The notes: generated from the sequence alone by a model not told the origin. Counted from the stretch's first letter, positions 11,029 to 24,830 are shown. The stretch: DNA of 64,000 nt from Acanthacorydalis orientalis (GCA_034766995.1 CM068314.1:37458208-37522207); one strand, 5' to 3'. Numbers and translations are program-made.

Positions 11029-12346
11029 CTAAAAGTTTGGTACATTATTTGTTATAAGTTTTTATAAAAATGAAGTATGCATATAATTAACAAATATTCT
11101 TAGTTCTATTAATTGTAAGTTTATTATTTTATTTATAAAATTTTATAATTTTATTTATAAAATTTTATGTCGTGTAATAATTGAAAATAAATTTTATTTA
11201 AAGGATTAATTAATTTAAATGAAAGTAGAAAATTAAAAAAATATATTGTTTCTACTTTGCATATAAATATATAATCTGTTGAAATATAAAGATATAAATT
11301 CAGACTCGATTACTTTGATCTCAACGGATAAATAAAAACTATATTTATATTCAACTCAAGAACATTTGACATTAACCTAGCTAAAAATACATGTTCTTAA
11401 AACGTGTTAATTCAAACAAATCATTTGTGTTGTATCATGTAATGAAAATTAACATTTAAATTTGAGTTTAAAAATTTGAACAGGATGCTAAACTTAAAAT
11501 TTGCATGATTACATCTGTGTGTATGTATGGTGTTATTTATGATTTACGTTAATATAAGAATCGTAATATAATGTAGTACTTACTTAATGCTTATGATTTG
11601 TGATTTTTAAAATTACTTTGATTTTAAAGAATATTATTATTTATATTTTTTGAAATGAAATTCAGAAAATATGATTTTTTATTATGAAAAAAATAAAGTC
11701 AATACTTAATGCATTTTGTAATTGATATAAATAAATAGCACCATTGATTAACATTATGTAATATAATATCATTAAGTAAGAATTTTAACACATTTTAATT
11801 TGTTTTTGGAATGAATATATCTTCATTCTATCAATTTATAAATATACAAAATAGACCATATTATTATTATTATCAAAGAAAATGATTAAAAAAATATAAA
11901 TTAAATTTTATTTCAGTTATCCATGTGACTGGAACATAAACAATGATAATTTATTTTGAATTAAATATTATTTATAAATAATTCACTTAGTTTACCAATT
12001 GAATATATATTATAAATAGTTAAAGTTATAATTATATTAAATATATATTATAACTTTAAATATATATTATTTAAAATCATTTGCGAAATTTAATAATAAA
12101 ATGTTAAAAGGTAATTATTTTTCTTAATTCACTTTTTGCGTTTTATTATTATTTCCAAAAACAAATAATATATGTTTCGCAATAAATAAAATATGAACTT
12201 TAACATATTGTAAATAATTCGAATTTGTCATGTATATTTTAAAGAACATGTCGAGGTTGAATTTATATCAAACATTGAAGCATTTTTTTTGCTATATAAA
12301 CTAGTATGCATGCTGTTACACTAGTAAATCAGATAACAATAAATAT

Positions 12347-12387
<41 letters not shown>

Positions 12388-12388
12388 A
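12347..12388. repeat. (CA)n-(TA)n composite microsatellite
   Basis: A CA run of 24 bases passes directly into a TA run of 18. Confidence 0.92.
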
Positions 12389-12510
12389 TAAAGTGTTATT
12401 TATAGTTTTTTATTTAGCCTAAACATATGTATATATTAACCGTATTATTATTTTAACTGCTATAATATTCTTAAATTTAATTGGTGTATATCATACATTC
12501 TCACACCTAA

Positions 12511-12516
<6 letters not shown>

Positions 12517-12568
<52 letters not shown>
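12517..12568. repeat. (TA)n microsatellite
   Basis: A TA run of about 52 bases. Confidence 0.93.
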
Positions 12569-12572
<4 letters not shown>

Positions 12573-13554
12573 GAAATCATAAGTTTTTTATCATATGTAG
12601 GAAATATGTCTCTGATAACTCCCTTAATTTGATCTCATAGTAGTTCATTGTTTATTATTTTTGTAAAAAATGAGATGTAACTAATTACTGTATTAATATA
12701 TTTTAGCAAGAAAATAATATATTTTGAATAAAGAAGATGTTTTCAAATTTTTTTTAAATTTATAATTTTCTGTGCGTGCCATCATTGAGTATACATATGT
12801 ACTAAATGATGACATTCAATAAACAATTAAAGAAAAGTATGGTTTATTAAGAGCTATTTATTTCTAATAATAATTTAAAAGAATAAAACAATAGTATATT
12901 TTTACATATTGACAATTACACAGAAATATATTTTTTCGTATATCTTTCCATTTTCGCGCACATTTCATAACATCAAATGTTATCTTTTTTATAGAATTCA
13001 AAATTAATTTGTTTTAGATTGTGACTATAAGCATTTGCAAGATAAATATTCTTTATTATTTTTGTTATTATTCACGAGTTATTCTTTAAAGTCTTAAATC
13101 TTTATGATATTATAATAACTTTTTTTGGAAATTTTTATAATTATTTAGCTAGATTTTCTTTATTTCTTTTGTTTGCCCTTGCTTTTAGATGATATACTCC
13201 TATTTATCTTATGGAACGTCTTTTTGTACGTCGTGTAATTGGAATAACTAGCAAAGATATTAATTTCCAACTACGGTTTAGCCCACACTTTTATTTTTCA
13301 ATAGCTTCTTTCTAATTTTATCTTGTTTTCTTTTATAATATAAGAAATTTATAAATTTTAAAATTTCCATTAAAATCAAATATTTATTCTTTTGAAATTA
13401 TACTATGCCATCATATGCCAATTATATGTATGCCACCATATGTAAACCATATTATAATTAACAAAATAAAATTTTTCGTGCTTTTGCAGATAATAATTAA
13501 TTAATTTCGCTTTTAAATAGATATTTGGATTTAAAAAAAGGTTATGTAAATATT

Positions 13555-14010
13555 AACAATGTTTCTTCTTCTTCTTCGATGGCGCTACAGTTCAAATCGA
13601 GCCTTAATCCCTTCAATTTTCTTCTTCCATATATCTCTATCCCTCGTAGACCTTCTCCAGTTCTTTATTCCCAACAGTACTACTGTATCCTTCTCTACAT
13701 TGTCTATAAATCGAAATTTCGTATTAGTGGTTGTTTGCCGTTATATCTATCCAGTGTCTGAAGCTTATTTCCAGGTTAACTAATATTTGTTGTTTCACGA
13801 GGTGGGGTTGCTAACCCCACGGCCAACCCCCTATTTAAACGACCATTCTCCCGGTCTCGCTAACCCTGACCCCTCTCGCCATCGAAGTTATTCGAACTTG
13901 AGTGAGGTTACTCAGATTATTAGGGTTAACCACTTGGAGGTGAGAGTAGGAATTGGGTACGAGAGGCTATGCGTCGTGTGGTATGCGTGCACTACACCAT
14001 TTTAACCCAT
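13555..14010. mobile_element. Probable degraded retrotransposon-derived fragment
   Basis: The composition is much less AT-rich than the flanks. It opens with a CTT run leading into GATGGCGCTACAG and a pyrimidine-rich block, and later carries GTGGGGTTGCTAACCCCAC (13801-13819), an 8-bp hairpin. Both motifs resemble, from memory, blocks near the ends of arthropod non-LTR retrotransposons or SINEs. No reverse transcriptase or endonuclease motif is readable. The three overlapping short open frames (13525-13761, 13559-13783, 13787-14005) carry no recognisable domain, so I do not call genes. It could instead be another kind of old repeat. Confidence 0.35.
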
Positions 14011-15859
14011 AATAATGTTACTGTCTTCAATATATTTACGTCAGTAAAAATACTGATAAATTATTATTAAAAAATGTGTTTATATTAAAATGTATTTTTG
14101 TATAGAAAAATAGTAATTTAAAGTAAACTATAATTACTATTGGTATGCATATGGAGTAATATATTATGAGTTTTAAAATATATCATTTACGTGTTTCTAT
14201 GTATACATTTCATAAACATCTTATTTTTCGTATTACAATTTTTCATTTTTAATTTTATACACGCAACAAGAAATACATAATAAAATTTGTAAAGTAAACA
14301 CTATAAAATACACTGAAAAATAAGATATTTATAATTTATGTTTCCTTATTCAGCCTGAATGTAATGGTGCTAATATAACAAAACTGTTTACTGCATTGAA
14401 TACGATAGTATAATCACATGTTGGCCTTTATGTTAGTCGTAAGAGTTAAATTTATTTTACTTCATAAAATAGCTTTATTGAAAGAAGAAATTAAGTTTTA
14501 ATTTATTTCAGTTATTTGAAATGTTACGAATATTAATAAATTCTATTTTTTTTACTGTAATCACCTTTTGTTATTAATAAAAACTTATATCGTATGTTAA
14601 TGAATTCCATCTCATATTATTCAGTAAAGGCACTTTATAAAAGTTGTTGAAAAGCTATTCGAAATTATAATAACAAAAATAAAATTCCGATTATATAACT
14701 CGTAAACAGTTAAGCAATCAAAAAATAAGTAATAATATTAATACCATATTTCTAAAAAATGTACTCAAGGCTTTTTTTCAGAATGAGCTATTAATGGTAA
14801 TTTTAATGATTTAAAATCCAATTTTAATATTAAAAAATTCATTTGAATAGATTTTTTTGTGAAATATTTGATTAATGAATTTTGTTTACAAATGTATTCT
14901 ATTTTTATAACAGTTCATTTATCAACGTAAAAAATAAAACTTCTGAAGAATTTTAATTATATTTTGTATTATTTCATGTAGTTGTCTAGACATACTTTTG
15001 ATTAAACTCATATTTTTTAATTGATTAGTCGGTGGGTGTAATCATCACCTATATTACAAATTAAACTTTAAAAGATTTCATTTGATTTCCGTCAGTTACA
15101 TTTATTAATATATCTTTTTTGGATGTGCTACGATCCGTCTTCTGGAATATTAATATTGTTGAATAATTTTTAGGATTTGTAGATTGTCCATTTAAGAAAG
15201 TTATTCGTATCAAGATATAAGTGTCAACATAAATATTAAGGAATAACAAGTGTAACGATTACGTCTAGCTGTTATTTTAATATCTCTCTAGTAAGTTAAT
15301 AGAAACTGATAACTTACATATTTTTTGTGAAAGAATTTTTTTTCATTTTATTTTTTAACTAAGTAAATAATTACTTGATTGCCATGGCTTTTAGAATTTT
15401 CATATATTTTTGTCTTAGTACAATATACGTTACGTAATATGCATTTATATGCATTATTAAATAAAATTAACATGATTTAAATACAGATTTTGTATTAATA
15501 ACATTGGTATAAGGTAAACATTTGTTACAATAAAAATCGGACTGGTGAAATTGATTGTATTGAATACGAAATATGTATGAATATCTTTTTATTATATGCA
15601 AGCTGAGATATATAGAAGGATATTGTACTGAACTTTACTATTAACTTTATTTGTGAGTTTTAATCTTTTTCTAATATGAAACATTAGATGTGTAAGTTAA
15701 ATATGACGTTTTTATGTCAAAATGTTACTTTTTTATGAAAACATGAATGTTATTAATGGATAAATTATGCAAATTAAGACATTGATTTACATTAGGAATA
15801 ATTACTATTAGTAAATTATGAATAATGGAAGAAAACATATTCATGAACTCATGGATCTG

Positions 15860-15934
<75 letters not shown>

Positions 15935-16165
15935 TTCTTGTAAGGTCATTTATATAAAAAGAAATAAAATTGATAAGTTAGTGGAAATATTTAATTTATT
16001 TAAAAAATGATAAAAAATTGTTATTGTATGTGATAAGTAAACTTAAGAATGAAATATATGGTACTAAAGAACGGCGAGTGTACAATAATCAATTTCTTTG
16101 TTATGTAGGTATATGTTATAAGTTACACTTATTTGAATTAACACTCATCATAGAGTAAGTGTTAC
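14011..16165. other. AT-rich non-coding stretch
   Basis: I see no gene. One long TA array (15860-15935) produces open Tyr-Ile frames on both strands that are artefacts. Confidence 0.6.
15860..15935. repeat. (TA)n microsatellite, long
   Basis: TA runs with single CA and GTA interruptions, 76 bases in all. Confidence 0.92.
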
Positions 16166-16169
16166 TATT

Positions 16170-16515
16170 TAACAAACGTGGGGCGGTAAAGAGAAAGCAC
16201 AACGGCGGATAGGCCGGAAACGATCCAATAAGGGGGGCCGTAAAGAGGCCAAACGTGGAATGAGAGAATCCGGGCCGTACAGGCGTGGCAGCGCCAACGA
16301 TTGGTCAATGACATTCGGCGTTGGCCAATGAAACAAGCGCGCGTCGTTGCCAAAGCCTGCAAAGTCAATACTTGGTGGCGCAACAAGTTATATCACCGAT
16401 ACCACAACCGATGTTTAAAGTAGCGACACTACCGCCGATATACAATCCGTGTAACGAATCCAAATTCAACCGCTCCGGGAGTTCATATAAAGCCCGGAAA
16501 CGAGCAAGTGTTGAG
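16170..16515 (+). promoter_or_regulatory. Promoter-like island with CCAAT and TATA boxes
   Basis: This GC-richer island holds a cluster of core-promoter motifs. There are three CCAAT-type boxes: CCAAT at 16225-16229, ATTGG at 16300-16304 and CCAAT at 16325-16329. A TATA box (CATATAAAG, TATAAA at 16486-16491) sits near the right edge, which puts a start site at roughly 16510-16520. CpG dinucleotides are frequent, unlike the flanks. Open frames cross it on both strands (16165-16386 minus, 16321-16611 plus) but neither encodes anything recognisable. I infer an RNA polymerase II promoter driving the plus-strand gene to the right. A transposon-derived island cannot be excluded. Confidence 0.5.
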
Positions 16516-16877
16516 ACATTTGACCGCATCGTTAAAAAGGAATATATATGTGTGTTTCACACTTATGTAATTTATATGACATGTTCTAATAAACGGATGG
16601 ACGTGTATTAAAAAGTTGAGATTATTATACGACGAACATAGCACAATGCGTCTGCACACTGCGTGCGTTTCGTTCCACGAGTCAATGAGCTTTTACGAGA
16701 AGTCTAGTATATGTGATTAATTTAAAGCTGACTCTTGCGTGGATGAGAAGCTGAAAGCTTCTTATTGGATTTTAAAACGTTATTTATAGTTTTACAAGTG
16801 CTCTTTAGACTACACGTGGTGTTTGATGGTAAATATTGTGTAGTTTGTGTGAGTGAAAATTAAATTTAGATACAATG
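16516..16877 (+). other. Putative 5' exon ending ATG at a splice donor
   Basis: Downstream of the TATA box the sequence remains less AT-rich up to about 16880. ATG at 16875-16877, in the good context TACAATGG, is followed immediately by GTGAGT (16878-16883), a consensus donor. That would give a mostly untranslated first exon contributing only the start codon, in phase 0. The DCX exon at 27968 is open in phase 0 from its acceptor, so the two are compatible. Several ATGs occur upstream in the proposed leader, for example near 16565, 16578 and 16645, which weakens the claim. The join is inferred. Confidence 0.35.
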
Positions 16878-17034
16878 GTGAGTTCTTTACTTATATTTAT
16901 AAAAAATGTACATTACATGTCTTTTAAAATACGTGTACGTAGAAATATTTTAGATCCAAAATACTGCGTGTTATTTCAACTATAAACTATATATTACACA
17001 TTTCGAAATATTGATTAATTTTACATGATAATCA

Positions 17035-17038
<4 letters not shown>

Positions 17039-17085
<47 letters not shown>

Positions 17086-17112
17086 TAAAATTCAAATTTA
17101 TTTTTCTCTATA

Positions 17113-17163
<51 letters not shown>
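17039..17163. repeat. Paired (TA)n arrays with (TG)n tail
   Basis: TA runs at 17039-17082 and 17115-17149, the second passing into a TG run. Confidence 0.9.
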
Positions 17164-17342
17164 AAGTGTGTATGTGTTGTGTATTTATGACCATTTATTT
17201 TTAATTTACAATTATTTTTTGAAAATTGTTCAAATTTTAAAAACAGTTTTTTTAATATTTTGTTTAATATTTTCATTGCGATAAACAAATAATTTAATTA
17301 TATACACGTACAATATCAATTCATTCACCCATATTCATATAT

Positions 17343-17345
<3 letters not shown>

Positions 17346-17399
<54 letters not shown>
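17346..17399. repeat. (TA)n microsatellite
   Basis: A TA run of about 54 bases. Confidence 0.93.
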
Positions 17400-17406
<7 letters not shown>

Positions 17407-17736
17407 TGCATGAATTTATGAATATTTAAGTTTTAGGTTCATACATTTTGTAAATGTATTTGATCTTTATAAATACCCTTTTAAATTATTGAGATTTTAT
17501 GTATGCGTTTATAAATGAATTTGTTCATTTATCAATAACTAGTGTGTAAAATAAATTGTATTCTTTATAAAATGTATATTTTTACGTCGTTATATAATTA
17601 CGCCGTTTTTTGGATAAATTTTTTTATGTACTTAGTTAATTCTTAACATTTGAAATTCTCAGTTGTGTTTTATACATTTATGTTATATTCAAAAGGAATT
17701 ATATTTTAATTTATTATAAATTCATTTCGAAATGAA

Positions 17737-17739
<3 letters not shown>

Positions 17740-17780
<41 letters not shown>
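17740..17780. repeat. (TA)n microsatellite
   Basis: A TA run of about 41 bases. Confidence 0.92.
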
Positions 17781-17784
<4 letters not shown>

Positions 17785-18029
17785 AAGTGTACATAATGAT
17801 ATTGACAAATACAAACTACAATAATAAATCTGATTAAACGTTAATTTTATAATTTTTTCTTATTATTATGATTGGGAGTTAAAATGTAAATTTCCATTAT
17901 ATTACTGATATATATGCATAGAATTAGGTTGATGACCGCAGCACTCGGATAGCGAGCACTTTATATATGATAGTGTTGAAAGTGTTGTATTCATCTTATT
18001 AAGCAAATTACTAAAAAACATATTTGTAC

Positions 18030-18032
18030 ATA

Positions 18033-18091
<59 letters not shown>
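18030..18091. repeat. (TA)n microsatellite
   Basis: A TA run of about 62 bases with one G interruption. Confidence 0.92.
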
Positions 18092-18283
18092 CTAGATAAT
18101 ATTTTACATGTTTAACTAAATTATATTTAAATACAAAAATATTTCTGAAAAAATATATAATTCAAGTATAATAGTGCTTTAATTTTCCTGTTTTTATTAA
18201 ATTTGCTTTGTAAATGTTTTATTTCATAACATAAATTTTGTTAGAATATGTAATTCAATCAATATCCATGTATTTTTAGTCTT

Positions 18284-18286
<3 letters not shown>

Positions 18287-18330
<44 letters not shown>
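18287..18330. repeat. (TA)n microsatellite
   Basis: A TA run of about 44 bases. Confidence 0.92.
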
Positions 18331-18332
<2 letters not shown>

Positions 18333-18904
18333 GTATAGAATATTTTAAAAAATATAGGGGCGTAGATTTTTTTGTCAATGATAATGTCAGAAAATCGGGT
18401 GATTTATTGTGTAGTGTATTGTTTTATCGAAACATTTCGTTGTAATCTTTTTAACAAGCATAAATTGTTGATTCATTATTGGTAGAAACGTGACTAAATG
18501 CATGTTGCATTTTTTATAGTAATTGTATAAAAATAATGAAATGACTATGTCATAGTTTTAAATATGGTCACGACGGACTTGTTATTTTCAAATATATGTA
18601 TGCGTATTGAAATATTTATTTAAATTTAATTTCATAAATAGTGATTCTGATATAAAGACAAATTGTTTTATCTTATAAAAACCATTAAGAACTAAGTAAA
18701 TTTAAGGATTGTTTTTTAAAGTAAAAATACAGTATTTTGGAAAATGTTCATTAGTTGACAATTCTATAAGTAATAGATCAAGAATTAAAAGTTTTTCCTT
18801 ATTCAAAAATGGATAGTTTGTGGTCTTAATCATATTGAATGATCAATTAAAATAAAGCCATTATTTGTACAATAATTAACATTTAAGTGTTTAAAATTTC
18901 ATTT

Positions 18905-18914
18905 AAATGTACAA

Positions 18915-18988
<74 letters not shown>

Positions 18989-19038
18989 TTGTGTGTATAG
19001 CTGTGTGGGTTTGTATTTGTACAAATATAAATGTACAA

Positions 19039-19098
<60 letters not shown>

Positions 19099-19129
19099 TT
19101 GTGTGTATAGCTGTGTGGGTTTGTATTTG
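18905..19129. repeat. Tandem duplication around a (TA)n array
   Basis: Two copies (18905-19019 and 19029-19129) share the flank AAATGTACAAATATAAA, a long TA run and the tail GTATAGCTGTGTGGGTTTG. They differ mainly in TA run length (about 65 versus 51), so the duplication is recent. Confidence 0.88.
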
Positions 19130-19509
19130 AATATGCAGCTTTTATACATTTTAATCGAGAAAGGAATTATATTTATAATATAAATATACCTAATTGAATT
19201 AAATATTGATAGTCTTACAACAATTAATCAAACTGAAATTCTTGTGAGTTTTATTTATTTTCAAGTTGTGATTAATTCTCTATAACTACTGAAAGTGATT
19301 ATGAAATTTTTATTGTTTATTTAACATTATTATGCTAATCCAAACATGTTGTTTGTTCTTGAAAAGTATATGTCAGAAATATCATCTCAATTGAAAATTA
19401 TAAAAGTGAATATTGTCAATATAAAAGAAATTTTGATATTGCGTGTGTAATAATAACCTTGATGGATGTTCATTCATCAGTTCACCTAGACAGATGAATG
19501 TTGTTTAGA

Positions 19510-19517
<8 letters not shown>

Positions 19518-19567
<50 letters not shown>
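19518..19567. repeat. (TA)n microsatellite
   Basis: A TA run of about 50 bases. Confidence 0.92.
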
Positions 19568-19570
<3 letters not shown>

Positions 19571-20044
19571 ATTACAGAATTTATGTATGTGCATATATGT
19601 AGACAAAAGCGATCTTTTTTTTATTTACAAATTAATTATTTTTGAGATTAAAGTTTTAATCTTTGTAGACATCATAATTATATTCAATATAAAATCTTAA
19701 ATTGAGTTTTAGATAAAATTTATACATTAGTATCAAAAATTTAATAATAATGTTAATTTTATATAATTTCTCCGTCCAATTACACTTACTTAATTTAAAA
19801 TAACAAATTGAAAAAAATACGTTTTTAAATTAGAGAGAAAAGAGAGAAGAACCTTTTATATACTTTAGCCTTTAAAATTACATAATAGAGCTTCTATTTG
19901 GATATAACTGTTTTACAAATGAAAGAAATTTATTGAAAACATACGTATAATCCTTACATTAATATTTATTTAATATTTAGTTGAAAATCACATTTTTTTA
20001 AAAATTTAATATTTATCATTTTTTGACTTCATGTATAATATGTG

Positions 20045-20098
20045 TATATATATATATATATATATATGTATATGTATATATGTATATATATATATATT
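20045..20098. repeat. Interrupted (TA)n microsatellite
   Basis: TA runs broken by GTATG units, followed by a short GA run at 20122-20136. Confidence 0.88.
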
Positions 20099-20550
20099 TA
20101 TACAAACACATACATGTCAAAAGAGAGAGAGAGAGAAGTAGATTGATAGAAAGGGATTAAACTGTGTACATGTAGCCAACCTATAAAAAGCCGTTTGTAT
20201 AAACACAAGTACGTAGTTATAAAAATGAAAGAAGAATGAGAAACAGTCCGTAGAAAAATCAATTCACATGTATTTACATAAAAATACGCATTATGTGTAA
20301 ATTGTATCATTAAAAAACAGTAGTCTACACGAAGTAAGTACAAAATTAATGTTTCTGAAACATTAATTATATACCAAAACATTGATCTGTTCTGTGATAA
20401 AAATTTTATGCTTTCCTTTTTAAATTTGCTATTTTTAAAAATTAAAACGTTATTTTCAAACTCATCTAATAGAGTAATTTTTCAAATGTGGAAAGCTAAT
20501 GACCGTCTGTTTATTATATTTTATTCATTTTTATTTCTCTCTCTATCTTT

Positions 20551-20552
<2 letters not shown>

Positions 20553-20607
<55 letters not shown>
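20553..20607. repeat. (TA)n microsatellite
   Basis: A TA run of about 55 bases. Confidence 0.92.
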
Positions 20608-20610
<3 letters not shown>

Positions 20611-21035
20611 TGTATACGTTTCTATTGATCATAAATTAAGTCATTAGAAGTTATTATTAAAAAAATCATTGATTATAATGTATTCAACATTGCAATAAAA
20701 ATTAAGCATTTATTATTGTGTTAATATCTTGCTGCAATTAAATGTTGAATATTTTTTTAAATCTAATTTAAATATTAATACATAATTAGTAATACATTCA
20801 TGTGACTCAACAAAAACCTATTTAAAAATATCCTGTAAAATAATTATCATTTTCGATCCTAAATGATTTTGGTGTTGCTATTGTTAATTTTTTTATTACA
20901 AAGATAAAAACAACATTTTAATGATTTTTGCTGTTATTTATAAAAACCATATTAAATTGAAGTTAAATGTGTAGTGTGTAATATTGTTCACTTGTAATAA
21001 TTTGGAATTATTTACGTATTTTTAATCTGACACAT

Positions 21036-21039
<4 letters not shown>

Positions 21040-21090
<51 letters not shown>
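21040..21090. repeat. (TA)n microsatellite
   Basis: A TA run of about 51 bases. Confidence 0.92.
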
Positions 21091-21095
<5 letters not shown>

Positions 21096-21607
21096 TATAC
21101 AATTAAATGACATTAAACCTTATCGTTTCAAGGATATACGATATCATAATTAGCAAGGTGATTTAAAACCTTGCGTGATAAAGTAATTTTATTTTTTTTT
21201 AACAAATTTCATCTTAAATGTGAAAAAGGAGGTAAAATATCAACTTTATATACCAAGATTTGGATACAAATAAATGTATTAATTCATAAAATAACTTCGA
21301 TATTATATAAAAATAATGTATCACATGTCATTAAAAACGATATATGAGATATTATTATATAAAAAACACGAGTGAACTATTTTTCTTATATTTAATATTG
21401 AGGACAACAAACCACGTTAGACTGTTTATGGTTCGTTGACCGTTAAAGCAAATGTAATGAATTATTCACAACGGATATATTAGGTTATTCATTTTTCTTT
21501 ATATTTTCACAACATCCTTAAAATACCGCATAATTTTCATATATCGTATATTAATTATTGAATGTTGACATGGTATTAGTATTTAAAAACCTTATTTTTT
21601 TTCTTCC

Positions 21608-21612
<5 letters not shown>

Positions 21613-21664
<52 letters not shown>
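21613..21664. repeat. (TA)n microsatellite
   Basis: A TA run of about 52 bases. Confidence 0.92.
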
Positions 21665-21670
<6 letters not shown>

Positions 21671-21807
21671 TTATTATTTGACATAGATTTAAAACGGGTT
21701 AAAATAGCCCTTAATTTTTTTTTAATTTGATTTTTCTGTCAAACATTTGTATTTATACATAAATATTTATAAATTATTTGATATTCATATTTCCATATCT
21801 ACTAATG

Positions 21808-21809
<2 letters not shown>

Positions 21810-21865
<56 letters not shown>
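21810..21865. repeat. (TA)n microsatellite
   Basis: A TA run of about 56 bases. Confidence 0.92.
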
Positions 21866-21868
<3 letters not shown>

Positions 21869-23433
21869 CAGAAATGAAATTAGACTATAAAAGACATTTT
21901 TTATCAATGTTATTATTTAATATTTCTAGGAAGAAGCAAAAAATATATTCAAAAAAGAAATTTTCGTATGCTTTTATCAATTTATCTTATCAATCATATC
22001 AATTTATATACGTATACAATATGTAACTTACAATACATTGAAGATAAAATACTTAAGATACTTAACGATAAAATATTAAATATAATGTATCTATATGATA
22101 TAATACTAAATATTCATTTAATATCAATATAAAACCGAATTTTACTTAAATAACCATTGACATATTTAAGAACAATAAAAACCGTATTTATGTAAGAACA
22201 TTTTATTTTAGGTAATATATATTATAAAAAAAATATTTTTTTCTTTTTCAAACTTATTTTAACATTATATATTTTGATACGTGATATTTCATTCTTAGTG
22301 GAGATAGAATATTCGTTTGTATCAATCAGTTTTTAACCATAGTGTAAACTGTAATTGAATTATGTAGTTTATTGAAGAGGTTACTTTCGTTCTTTTTCAT
22401 GATTAATATAAAAATTCTATTAAAATTTCTACTATTACTTGAGATAGATTAAGCTGGGGTTCAACATGTTACGACCGGTTAATTATTTTGAAGAAAGTAT
22501 TTGATTTAAATTACGTTGTAGAAGCTAGGTGTTTATGAATAAGATTGAATTGATATTTTTTGAAAGTTCAAAAATGAGAATAATAAGATTGAACTTCAGG
22601 AATATAAATTGGTCGATAAATGTGCTCAAGTTATCGAGATGAAATACCGATTCAAATAATTTAATTTTGTAAATAAATGGTCTCTCTTCTTCGTCATTTC
22701 TTCGTTTTATTAAGAATCATAATTGTTTCACTTACTCTTCCTTTTTTTGCCACTTAACGTTCAGGATAAACTTAACTTTTCTCAATCCACTTCAAACTGA
22801 GGAGTATTGAAAAGTCTGGACTTTTAAATAGTCTATTTACTGTATTATACAAAATATTTACATTTTATTTAATAAAAAGCTTTCAATAAACAAGTGAAAA
22901 TAAAGTGAAGTGAACTAAACTCTACATTTGAGATTATTTCACTTTTAATAAATCACAAATTGGAATCGGAAATGATAAATATTATATTTTAATAATAAAA
23001 TCATCATCGGTAAGTACAAAAAAATGATTAAATTGAACTCGAAGTAAATTTATATGGTTTTATAATAATATTAATATAAAAGTAAAATTACAGTGCCAAC
23101 AAATATGAAAATGACGTTGTAAATTTAATTAAATTGCCTTAATCATTGACACATTATCAAACATTAGACTTTATCATTGAAATATTCCACATGTTTTTTT
23201 TACTCTTCAATAAGAACTTCACCATTATAAAATACATATCGTTTTAAGATATTTTCTTTTTTAAATACATATTTTTGATTCGATTACAAGTTTTTTAATT
23301 CTTTCAATAATTCTGAAATATTAAACTATTTTTTTATTATTAACATATTTGTTTTATTTCAAAATGTTAAATGATTTTGCATTGAAAATAATTTTGTATG
23401 TAAAATTGTTTTATATTGATTTGACATATTTTT

Positions 23434-23436
<3 letters not shown>

Positions 23437-23512
<76 letters not shown>
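23437..23512. repeat. (TA)n microsatellite, long
   Basis: An uninterrupted TA run of about 76 bases, among the longest pure runs in the window. Confidence 0.93.
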
Positions 23513-23515
<3 letters not shown>

Positions 23516-24520
23516 AATATTTGTATATATTCATATATGTCGATATTATTTAGAAGAAAATAAAGAGGTTAAAAATATTTTTAAATTTAGCAATGAAAAA
23601 ATAATACACAATTTTGTGATAAAAAGTATGTAGAGAAAATGGTGAAACTAATAATTAATTATATTAAAAATCATCAAATAATTAATTCAAGTCAACTGTT
23701 TTCTTTAATATACTAAATAAGTATATTAAACAAAGAAAGTAATTATATTTTCCTGAAATTTTGTTACCTAATATAAAGACGTAATAAATCTTCTGTGCCA
23801 TGCTTTGTGTTTCATACACGATTTAAAATTTACACATGTAAAAAACGTGGCTGTGTTCCTCTACTTTAATCAATAAGAAAAGCAAGAAAAAATATTTACA
23901 GAGTGTTTTTATTTTGCTTTATTGGTGTGTATGTGCTTTGTTGAAATATAACTACATGAAGTTACAAGTAATTATTATATTTATTCTCAATTCAAACTGA
24001 ATGTGTTATTAAAATCGGTATTGAATACTTTACTACATTTAAATCTATCCTTAAGATGTATCCTATCCTATCCTCGTTATTAAAAGTATAATATAAAAGA
24101 TGTTTTGTAATTATACCAAAAAAATATTTTTATAATGTGATGTCAATAAAAAATACAATTCCAAATTTTATTAATTAATAAGTACAAAATATTTTTGCCG
24201 AATCTAAAGTAAATTATTATAATTGTTTTTCATTCAATAATTCATTACTTGATCTGAGATTATATAATAGCATAAATATTAACACACAAGATAAATGAAT
24301 TAATTATATATAAAAAATAAAAACATATTTTTTCTTTAGTAATGATATTTAACTTTCAATATTAACATAAATGAAATTTAAAATAAAATTAATAATGTAT
24401 AATAAGTAACTTTCTTTTTTAATGAAATGAACTATTATTATTGAACTATTAGTTATAGAAATTGTAATGTGATGAAAACGCCAAAATAAAGCACAATATA
24501 TTAAAAAAAATGTTATTTAT

Positions 24521-24522
<2 letters not shown>

Positions 24523-24580
<58 letters not shown>

Positions 24581-24616
24581 CATTTGATAATTGTAATTGT
24601 TTTTATTTTATTTATT

Positions 24617-24652
<36 letters not shown>
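24523..24652. repeat. Paired (TA)n arrays
   Basis: TA runs at 24523-24576 and 24622-24652. Confidence 0.9.
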
Positions 24653-24655
<3 letters not shown>

Positions 24656-24700
24656 TTTAATTACAACCATTGTGATATCAAAGTAATGTTCTATAACGGT

Positions 24701-24803
24701 TTGTATGAACAAAAAATATATTTTATAAGATGAACAAAAAATATATTTTATAAAAAATATATTTTATAATATATATTTTATAATATATATATATATATAT
24801 ATA
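24701..24803. repeat. Short tandem repeats of an AATATATTTTATA unit
   Basis: GATGAACAAAAAATATATTT-type units repeat twice and decay into further AATATATTTTATA copies and a TA run. Confidence 0.75.
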
Positions 24804-24830
24804 ATATATTTTATATACATTTTATATATT

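Larger units (their letters stand above)
9533..13554. other. AT-rich non-coding stretch with microsatellites
   Basis: I see no coding region in these 4 kb. There is a 21-base tandem duplication near 11121-11165 built from ATTTATAAAATTTTAT, plus the microsatellites listed separately. Confidence 0.55.

Noticed and set aside
17928..17960. TTAGGTTGATGACCGC, resembling a mariner end
   Set aside because: Only the first seven to eight bases agree with the TTAGGTT ends, and no transposase remnant or second end is nearby.
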